A stretch of DNA of 23,738 bases from NCBI GenBank assembly GCA_903879875.1, contig CAIRNC010000206.1, positions 1 to 23,738 on the forward strand, in the 5' to 3' direction. Source of the DNA: an uncultured Bacteroidota bacterium (GTDB lineage: Bacteria > Bacteroidota > Bacteroidia > Flavobacteriales > Flavobacteriaceae). This document shows positions 1 through 5,316 of this stretch, one piece after another (the stretch's first letter is position 1; every line of letters begins with the position of its first letter). Both the position numbers and the translations under genes were made by a program. The notes below the pieces were generated by a model. That model did not search any database and was not told where the DNA came from. It saw only the letters and a program-made list of their open reading frames with translations.

Positions 1-602
1 CGCTAGCTTGTGGCGTTGATGCTATTGAGCTCGACGTGTGGTGCAGTGCCGACGCGCAGCTTATGGTTATTCATGACGAAACCCTAGACCGCACGACTAC
101 TCAAAAGGGGTTGGTCAATCATTTTACGGCTTTGGCGTTGCAAAAATTAGGCATTCCTAGGCTGGAAGACGTTTTTCTTTTGGTAAACCAACAATGCGTA
201 ATCAACGTTGAAATCAAAGACCCAAACGCCACCGAAAAAGTAGTGACTTTGATGGAACACTATGTCAATAACGAGGGTTGGAATTATTCTCAATTTCAAA
301 TTTCAAGCTTTATATGGGATGCTTTAGCTACTGTATTTCGATTGAATACGAGCATACCTGTGGGAGTTTTAACCGAAAATGATATTGCCTCTGCCCTACT
401 ATTTGCCAAACAAATAAACGCCAATTCCATCAATCCGTATTATAAATTGTTAGATGCTACCAACACCAAAGCCATTCAGGAAAACGGTTTTAAACTCTAC
501 ACTTGGACTGTAAATGTGCCCGAAGATGTTATCTTTGTAAAAATGTTGCAGGTGGATGGTATTATTACGGATTTTCCGGATAGATTTTTACCTGAGTTTT
601 AA
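1..602 (+). CDS. Glycerophosphodiester phosphodiesterase, 5'-truncated by window edge
   Basis: Hydrolyses glycerophosphodiesters to an alcohol and glycerol-3-phosphate (family knowledge). The reading frame is open from base 3 to the stop at 600-602, so about 199 codons of the C-terminal part are present and the true start lies outside the window. A GTG at 36 is in frame but lies within the conserved core, so it is not the start. Family marks seen: an acidic IELDV strand at the left edge, HDETLDRTT (the GDPD active-site block), NVEIKD (a metal-binding acidic strand) and the C-terminal TWTVN...DGIITDFPD block. No signal peptide can be judged because the N-terminus is missing. The first repeat unit begins at the stop codon, and no terminator hairpin with a T-tract follows. 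The family is secure; the exact substrate is unknown. Confidence 0.9.
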   Translation, partial: LACGVDAIELDVWCSADAQLMVIHDETLDRTTTQKGLVNHFTALALQKLGIPRLEDVFLLVNQQCVINVEIKDPNATEKVVTLMEHYVNNEGWNYSQFQISSFIWDALATVFRLNTSIPVGVLTENDIASALLFAKQINANSINPYYKLLDATNTKAIQENGFKLYTWTVNVPEDVIFVKMLQVDGIITDFPDRFLPEF

Positions 603-910
603 TACTAATTTTAAACCACATAGATTTTTGTAGACTTTGTTAGTTATAAAAATTAAAAGGCATTTCATTTAACATAGCTATGATAAGCGAAGTGTCTTTC
701 TATTGAAAATTAAAAATAGTGCTATGTGGTTTAAATTTTTAATAACCTGATTTCTAATACTAATTTTAAACCACATTGATTATTGTTGACTATGTTATTT
801 ATAAAAATTAAAAGGCATTTCATTTAACATAGCTATGATAAGCGAAGCGAATTTCTATTGAAAATTAAAAATAGTGCTATGTGGTTTAAATTTTTAATAA
901 TCTGATTTCT
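601..910 (+). repeat. Two tandem 155-bp repeat units with terminal inverted repeats
   Basis: The units are 601-755 and 756-910, exactly 155 bases each and nearly identical. An 18-base start of a third unit (911-928) follows before the sequence diverges. Each unit is bounded by inverted arms: TTTAAACCACATAG at 610-623 pairs perfectly with CTATGTGGTTTAAA at 722-735. In unit 2 the left arm carries changes at its inner end and the right arm is at 877-890. Inside lies a 10-bp palindrome, CATAGCTATG, at 673-682. There is no coding potential. It resembles a MITE or REP-like intergenic element; its mobility is inferred only. Confidence 0.85.
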
Positions 911-948
911 AATACTAATTTTAAACCATTTGTGACCAAAAATAGTTA

Positions 949-1040
949 GCCACAGATTAAAAGAATTAACTCGGATTAATTGTAAAAAACTGGATGATTT
1001 ATAAGGAATAAAATCTGTGTAAATCTTTTTAATCAGTGGC
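949..1040 (+). repeat. Imperfect inverted-repeat element, unlike the 155-bp repeat
   Basis: The left arm starts GCCACAGATTAAAAGA (949) and the right arm ends TCTTTTTAATCAGTGGC (1040). They pair over about 30 bases with a few mismatches, around a 30-base centre. Similar 'CCACAGATTAAAA' palindromic elements are, from memory, common between genes in Bacteroidota genomes. There is no ORF inside. This element fills the second part of the 536-base gap 603-1138. Confidence 0.7.
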
Positions 1041-1055
1041 AGAACAATAAATTTA

Positions 1056-1117
1056 GTCCGCTTAGCGGACAGTTATATTAAACATATACTTTGTCAAAGT
1101 CAAACCCTTTACAAAGA
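1056..1117 (+). other. Small palindromes upstream of the flavoprotein gene
   Basis: GTCCGC-TTA-GCGGAC at 1056-1070 is a perfect 6-bp stem. ACTTTG-T-CAAAGT at 1088-1100 is a perfect 13-base palindrome, and CTTTACAAAG at 1108-1117 is a further short one. No T-tract follows the first stem, so it is not a clear terminator. The position 20-80 bases before the ATG at 1139 would allow a regulatory role, but nothing proves one. I see no good TAnnTTTG box in this stretch. Confidence 0.45.
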
Positions 1118-1138
1118 CACTAAGATTACTGAAAACAA

Positions 1139-2356
1139 ATGAACTCAAAATACGACATACTAATTGTAGGCGGCGGGGCAGCGGGATTTTTTACAGCAAT
1201 TAATTGTGTAGAAAGGAATCCAAAGCTCAAAGTGGCAATTCTCGAACGAGGCAAAGAAGTTTTAAGCAAAGTCCGAATCTCTGGTGGTGGACGGTGCAAC
1301 GTAACCCATGCTTGTTTTGTTCCAAACGATTTAGTAAAGTTTTATCCACGAGGCGAAAAAGAATTGCGTGGGCCTTTTCATCAATTTTGTTCTGGCGATA
1401 CCATTGAATGGTTCGAAAAGCACGGTGTAGCACTAAAAATAGAAGAAGACGGAAGAATGTTTCCTGTTTCGGACAGTTCGCAATCTATAATTGACTGTTT
1501 TTTGACCGCAACAAATCAACTCGGCATCGATATTCTAACAGGGCAAAGCGTTCAAAGCCTATACAAAGCAACCGACTATTGGAAAGTGGACACCAACCAA
1601 GAAACGTTTACTTGCCAAAAACTAATTCTAACTACGGGAAGTAACCCTAAGATATGGGAACTTTTAGAGTCCATTGGCCATTCGATTGTGCCTGCAGTGC
1701 CTTCCTTGTTTACCTTTAACATCACCGATAAACGAATTAAAGATTTGATGGGGCTTTCGGCTTTTGCTACGGTAAAAGTTAAAAACACCAACCTCGTAGC
1801 TTCAGGCCCTTTGTTAATTACCCATTGGGGAATGAGTGGACCAGGCGTCCTTAGACTGTCGGCATGGGGCGCACGCATATTGGCCGAAAAAAAGTATCAA
1901 TTTGCACTTCAAGTCAATTGGCTGAATGATCAATTACTTGAAGAAACGATAACGCAACTGAAAGAAATCAAATTGGAGCAGGCTAAGAAAACCGTTGCCA
2001 AAAAAGCCCCTTATGCTTTACCCAATCGGTTATGGGAAAATTTAGTGCTTGCCTCTAGCATTGATGCCGACGCCAAATGGGCCGATTTAACTAAAATTCA
2101 ATTGCTAAATCTAGCGCAGCAACTCACCGAAGGAACTTTTCAAGTGAATGGAAAAAGTACTTTTAAAGACGAATTTGTAACCGCGGGCGGTATCGATTTA
2201 AAAGAAGTTAATTTCAAAACGATGGAAAGTAAAATGCACAACAACCTTTACTTTGCTGGCGAAATACTCAATATTGATGCTATAACAGGGGGATTTAATT
2301 TTCAAAATGCTTGGACAGGCGGCTATATTGTCGCACAAGCCATAACTGAAATCTAA
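1139..2356 (+). CDS. NAD(P)/FAD-dependent oxidoreductase, YhiN/HI0933 (BaiN-like) family
   Basis: A 405-residue flavoprotein of usual family length. The N-terminus shows the Rossmann FAD-binding glycine motif VGGGAAG (residues 10-16), then the family signature KVRISGGGRCNVT (about residues 44-56). The C-terminus shows a second FAD-contacting block (NLYFAGEILNIDAITGGFNFQ, split here by family alignment) followed by AWTGGYIVAQA. No signal peptide or membrane segment, so probably cytosolic. Some relatives (BaiN) act in bile-acid dehydroxylation, but most members have no assigned substrate, and nothing here points to one. The gene stands alone: the repeat-rich gap lies upstream and a toxin-antitoxin pair 186 bases downstream. 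The ATG start gives the Rossmann motif at the normal distance. Family call firm, reaction unknown. Confidence 0.9.
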   Translation: MNSKYDILIVGGGAAGFFTAINCVERNPKLKVAILERGKEVLSKVRISGGGRCNVTHACFVPNDLVKFYPRGEKELRGPFHQFCSGDTIEWFEKHGVALKIEEDGRMFPVSDSSQSIIDCFLTATNQLGIDILTGQSVQSLYKATDYWKVDTNQETFTCQKLILTTGSNPKIWELLESIGHSIVPAVPSLFTFNITDKRIKDLMGLSAFATVKVKNTNLVASGPLLITHWGMSGPGVLRLSAWGARILAEKKYQFALQVNWLNDQLLEETITQLKEIKLEQAKKTVAKKAPYALPNRLWENLVLASSIDADAKWADLTKIQLLNLAQQLTEGTFQVNGKSTFKDEFVTAGGIDLKEVNFKTMESKMHNNLYFAGEILNIDAITGGFNFQNAWTGGYIVAQAITEI

Positions 2357-2498
2357 TGTGAAAATATCGGGAGTAAGAAAAGGTTTGTAAGGTTGTTTTT
2401 ATTTGACAATCCGTTACTAATACCAATAAATATTTAGCAATAGATGAAAACAATTTATACAATCTAATGTCTACGCTTCATTTTAAATTGTAATACAT

Positions 2499-2524
2499 TT
2501 TGTACTTCGTTTTTAGTATATTTG
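2499..2524 (+). promoter_or_regulatory. Candidate promoter of the toxin-antitoxin pair
   Basis: TATATTTG at 2517-2524 fits the Bacteroidota -7 box TAnnTTTG. A TTTG at 2499-2502 may be the -33 element, but the 14-base spacer is shorter than the usual 17-19. A transcript from here would begin near 2530, after the first possible start codon (2522). This favours the ATG at 2543 as the antitoxin start. Confidence 0.45.
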
Positions 2525-2542
2525 TACTTTAAATCAATAGAT

Positions 2543-2779
2543 ATGACAACTATAACCATCAATGAGCGAACCAAAGCAGGTAAAATGTTACTAGAATTTG
2601 CTAAAATAATTGCAGCTTCTAACAAAGGTGTTACTATTGATTTAGAACAAAAGAAAACTCCAAAAACAAAAGAAGAAAGCCCATACAATCCTGAATTTGT
2701 TAATAGAATTTTAAGTGCCGAAAAAGAAAAAGGCAAAAGATTTAACACCGCAAAAGATTTATGGGAAAGTATCATTTGA
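2543..2779 (+). CDS. Putative antitoxin, DUF2683-like small protein
   Basis: A 78-residue protein starting MTTITINERTKAGKMLLEF. The frame extends upstream to a non-ATG codon at 2522, but the promoter box ends at 2524, so ATG 2543 is preferred. It has a short beta-like N-terminus, a helical stretch, a Lys/Glu-rich linker (about residues 38-48) and a C-terminal segment FNTAKDLWESII that would suit toxin wrapping. It lacks the YefM/Phd N-terminal pattern (ISYSEARxNL), so it is not the standard partner of a YoeB toxin. From memory it resembles small Bacteroidota proteins labelled DUF2683, usually found upstream of YoeB-like toxins. The antitoxin role is inferred mainly from its 19-base overlap with the toxin gene. 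Such antitoxins often repress their own operon; no operator could be identified. Confidence 0.7.
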   Translation: MTTITINERTKAGKMLLEFAKIIAASNKGVTIDLEQKKTPKTKEESPYNPEFVNRILSAEKEKGKRFNTAKDLWESII

Positions 2780-3042
2780 TTTTACAACCAACTGCTGCCA
2801 TTGATTTTGCAAAACATAAAAAATCAGGAAACAAAGCCATAATAAACAAAATTCTTAAAATCTTAACCGAACTAGAAGCACATCCTTATGTTGGAACAGG
2901 TAAACCCGAACCTTTAAAACATAATTTACAGGGATATTGGTCAAGAAGAATTAGCATGGAGCATCGAATAATTTATAGAGTAGAAGAAAAGGAAGTTGTC
3001 GTAATTATATTTTTGGCAATGGGTCACTATTTAGACGAATAA
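2761..3042 (+). CDS. Txe/YoeB-family ribosome-dependent mRNA endoribonuclease toxin
   Basis: A 93-residue protein aligning along its length with E. coli YoeB (84 residues). The signature block GTGKPEPLKHNLQGYWSRRI is nearly the YoeB sequence. The catalytic set is complete: Glu50 (KPEP), Arg69 (MEHR) and His89 (GHY) correspond to YoeB Glu46, Arg65 and His83. By family knowledge it cuts mRNA at the A site of translating ribosomes when the antitoxin is lost. ATG 2761 lies inside the antitoxin gene (19-base overlap, shifted frame), which suggests translational coupling and toxin output below antitoxin output. A decayed copy of the 155-bp repeat follows at once. The toxin family is secure; activity in this host is inferred from the intact residues. 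Confidence 0.92.
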   Translation: MGKYHLILQPTAAIDFAKHKKSGNKAIINKILKILTELEAHPYVGTGKPEPLKHNLQGYWSRRISMEHRIIYRVEEKEVVVIIFLAMGHYLDE

Positions 3043-3073
3043 AACCTTGAATGAATTTTTGGCTCTGTTAAGT

Positions 3074-3127
3074 ATAGCGGCTTTCTATTGAAAATCTTCA
3101 ATGCTGCTATGTGGATTAAATTTTTAA
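3074..3127 (+). repeat. Decayed partial copy of the 155-bp repeat
   Basis: TTTCTATTGAAAAT at 3082-3095 and the right arm CTATGTGGATTAAATTTTTA (from 3107) match the right third of the tandem units at 601-910, in the same orientation and with a few substitutions. The left two-thirds are missing or unrecognisable. It starts about 30 bases after the toxin stop. Confidence 0.75.
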
Positions 3128-3212
3128 ACTAATAATTGAGTTCCTGTTTTAAGTATCGATTAAACCAATAATTATATAAGAAAATAGAATAATTATATCC
3201 AAAGTTATTGCT

Positions 3213-3220
3213 TATTTTTG
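3213..3220 (+). promoter_or_regulatory. Candidate -7 box for superoxide dismutase
   Basis: TATTTTTG fits TAnnTTTG and would place transcription start near 3227, about 30 bases before the ATG at 3256. No convincing -33 TTG lies at the right distance. The box also argues against starting the protein at the in-frame codon 3208. Confidence 0.4.
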
Positions 3221-3255
3221 AATCAAATATTTTTAATCTTTTAAACTATAAAATT

Positions 3256-3861
3256 ATGGCATTTGAATTACCACAATTACCGTATGCGTATGACGCATTA
3301 GAACCTCATATTGATGCTCGGACTATGGAAATCCATCATACCAAACATCATAATGCTTATACTACTAACCTGAATGCTGCTGTAGCAGGCACTGATATGG
3401 AAGGAAAAACCATTGAAAATATCTTGCTAAATTTAGACTTGACGAATGCAGCGGTTAGAAACAATGGAGGTGGTTTTTTTAATCACAATTTGTTTTGGAC
3501 CGTAATGTCTCCAGAGGGTGGTGGTCTTCCAACAGGAAATTTACTAGCAGCTATTGAAAAGGATTTTGGTTCTTTTGAAGAGTTTAAAGCTAAATTTGCT
3601 AAAGCGGGTGCTACTCAGTTTGGTTCAGGATGGGCTTGGCTTTGCGTAAAAGAAGGCAAACTAGAAGTTTGTGGCACACCAAACCAAGACAATACTTTAA
3701 TGCCTGGTGTAGGTTGTGGTGGAACTCCAATTCTTGGAATGGATGTTTGGGAACACGCTTATTATTTGCATTATCAAAACAGAAGACCTGATTATATCGA
3801 GGCTTTTTTCAGTGTTATCAACTGGACGGAAGTGGCAAGAAGATTTGCTTTAGCGCTATAA
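3256..3861 (+). CDS. sodA: Superoxide dismutase, Mn-type of the Fe/Mn family
   Basis: Converts superoxide to hydrogen peroxide and oxygen; 201 residues, normal length, no signal peptide, so cytosolic. The four metal ligands are present: His27 (in MEIHHTKHH), His77 (FFNH), Asp163 and His167 (DVWEHAYY). Metal type: the second-sphere glutamine sits in the C-terminal half (Gln144, PNQDNTL), as in Mn enzymes, while the Fe-type position before FFNH is glycine. Mn use, or a cambialistic enzyme, is therefore more likely than strict Fe. The frame is open 16 codons upstream, but ATG 3256 (MAFELPQLPY) matches the family N-terminus and lies behind a -7 box. Single-gene unit ending in a strong terminator shared with sucB. 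The Mn/Fe assignment is from sequence only. Confidence 0.95.
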   Translation: MAFELPQLPYAYDALEPHIDARTMEIHHTKHHNAYTTNLNAAVAGTDMEGKTIENILLNLDLTNAAVRNNGGGFFNHNLFWTVMSPEGGGLPTGNLLAAIEKDFGSFEEFKAKFAKAGATQFGSGWAWLCVKEGKLEVCGTPNQDNTLMPGVGCGGTPILGMDVWEHAYYLHYQNRRPDYIEAFFSVINWTEVARRFALAL

Positions 3862-3882
3862 TTCAAAGCATTTAGCTTTAAC

Positions 3883-3928
3883 AAAAAAGCAAAGGCAGCT
3901 CATATTGAACTGCCTTTGCTTTTTTTAC
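3883..3928. terminator. Bidirectional rho-independent terminator between sod and sucB
   Basis: AGCAAAGGCAG (about 3888-3898) pairs with CTGCCTTTGCT (3910-3920) around an 11-base loop. An A-run precedes the stem and a T-run follows it, so the hairpin works on either strand. It lies 22 bases after the sod stop and about 43 bases past the sucB stop, the expected place for two convergent genes. Confidence 0.92.
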
Positions 3929-3970
3929 TTTAAAGATTACTTTATCTTTTTCCTATACTGTTGGAGACTT

Positions 3971-5185
3971 TTACAATTCCAATGCTTTTTTAGGATTGTT
4001 GTCCATCAATAATTCCATTGGGTTTTCTAACGCCTCTTTTACGGCAACCAAGAAACCAACAGACTCCCGTCCGTCAATAATTCTGTGATCATAAGAAAGT
4101 GCCACATACATCATTGGGTGAATTTCTACCTTACCATTCACGGCAATTGGGCGCTCAATAATATTGTGCATCCCTAGAATTCCAGATTGTGGAGGATTGA
4201 TTATTGGAGTAGAAAGCATACTTCCGAAAACGCCACCATTAGTGATTGTAAAGGTTCCTCCTGTCATGTCATCAACTGTAATTTGACCATCACGAGCACG
4301 AATAGCTAGACGTTTGATTTCGGCTTCAACACCACGGAATGTAAGTAATTCAGCATTGCGAACTACAGGCACCATAAGTCCTTTTGGCCCTGAAACGGCA
4401 ATTGAAATATCGGCAAAATCGTAAGCTACTTTATAATCACCATCCATCATTGAATTTACGTCAGGATACAATTGTAATGCTCTTGTAACCGCTTTGGTGA
4501 AAAAGGACATATAACCTAATCCAACGCCATTATGTTTGGCTTTGAAAGCATCTTTGTATTCGTTACGAATTAAGTTAATCGGTGTCATGTTTACTTCATT
4601 AAAAGTAGTTAACATGGCCGTTTCATTTTTAGCAGCAACTAATCTTTCCGCCACTTTACGACGCAACATAGAGAGTTTCGTACGTTCAGAACCTCGAGAA
4701 CCTCCTGTTGGAGTTCCCATAGAAGGAATAGCATTAACAGCATCGTCTTTAGTAATTCTACCGTCTTTTCCTGTGCCAATAATATCAGAAGGTTGTATGT
4801 TTTTTTCGTCTAATATTTTTCTAGCGGCTGGAGAAGGTGTTTGAGCAGCATAGGTTGCAGGTGCAGCTACGGGTTTTACTTCCGCTTTTGGTGACTCAAC
4901 AACAACTGGTTTAACTTCAGCAACTGGAGCTGATCCAGAAGGTTTGCTAGCTCCCGTGTCAATTAAACAAACTACTGCTCCGACAGCAACGGCATCACCT
5001 TCTTCCGCTTTTAGCGTGATAATTCCGCTGGCTTCTGCTGGCAATTCTAATGTTGCTTTGTCTGAATCTACTTCAGCTATAGCTTGGTCTTTTTCTACAT
5101 AATCGCCATCTTTAACTAACCAAGTGGCAATTTCAACTTCTTTAATCGATTCCCCTGGTGATGGGACTTTCATTTCTAAAATCAT
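3971..5185 (-). CDS. sucB: Dihydrolipoyllysine-residue succinyltransferase, E2 of 2-oxoglutarate dehydrogenase
   Basis: The E2 core of the TCA-cycle 2-oxoglutarate dehydrogenase complex; it transfers the succinyl group from lipoyl-lysine to CoA. 404 residues, normal length. Domains in order: lipoyl domain (1-78) with the lipoylated Lys43 in EVDSDKATLEL; an Ala/Pro/Val-rich linker; the E3-binding domain (about 117-150, SPAARKILDE...GKDGRITKDDA); and the catalytic acyltransferase domain with the active-site block SYDHRIIDGR (His367, Asp371). The sequence fits the succinyl rather than the acetyl enzyme, and adjacency to sucA confirms it. Same strand as sucA with a 131-base spacer that holds a palindromic repeat but no visible promoter, so co-transcription is likely. 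The E3 gene is not in the window. Confidence 0.97.
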   Translation of the reverse strand: MILEMKVPSPGESIKEVEIATWLVKDGDYVEKDQAIAEVDSDKATLELPAEASGIITLKAEEGDAVAVGAVVCLIDTGASKPSGSAPVAEVKPVVVESPKAEVKPVAAPATYAAQTPSPAARKILDEKNIQPSDIIGTGKDGRITKDDAVNAIPSMGTPTGGSRGSERTKLSMLRRKVAERLVAAKNETAMLTTFNEVNMTPINLIRNEYKDAFKAKHNGVGLGYMSFFTKAVTRALQLYPDVNSMMDGDYKVAYDFADISIAVSGPKGLMVPVVRNAELLTFRGVEAEIKRLAIRARDGQITVDDMTGGTFTITNGGVFGSMLSTPIINPPQSGILGMHNIIERPIAVNGKVEIHPMMYVALSYDHRIIDGRESVGFLVAVKEALENPMELLMDNNPKKALEL

Positions 5186-5238
5186 TGTATATTTATTTTA
5201 AATGATGAATTATATATTTTATGTTTATACTACTTTCT

Positions 5239-5314
5239 AGCCCTGATTGAAGCGACATCCTTTTTTGTTTTTCACAAAAAAGATATAGCGAAAAGCAGGT
5301 TCCTGGCTCCTAAA
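5239..5314 (+). repeat. Palindromic Flavobacterium-type intergenic repeat in the sucA-sucB spacer
   Basis: The core is a perfect 8-bp inverted repeat (TTTTTTGT 5261-5268, ACAAAAAA 5274-5281), extended by ATC/GAT past one bulged C. Two direct copies of a GAT..AGCGA motif flank it (5245-5255 and 5282-5291), and CCTG (5242-5245) pairs with CAGG near the other end. From memory, elements starting 'AGCCCTGATTGAAGCGACATCC' and ending 'GGCTCC' recur many times in Flavobacterium genomes. It would be transcribed inside the sucA-sucB mRNA. Confidence 0.75.
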
Positions 5315-5316
5315 AA

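Noticed and set aside
2464..2775. 103-codon minus-strand frame over the antitoxin gene
   Set aside because: Shadow of the antitoxin gene, which has a promoter box, a fitting start and an overlapping toxin partner.
3208..3255. Upstream extension of superoxide dismutase by 16 codons
   Set aside because: The extension has no family match and overlaps the -7 box; ATG 3256 gives the standard N-terminus.
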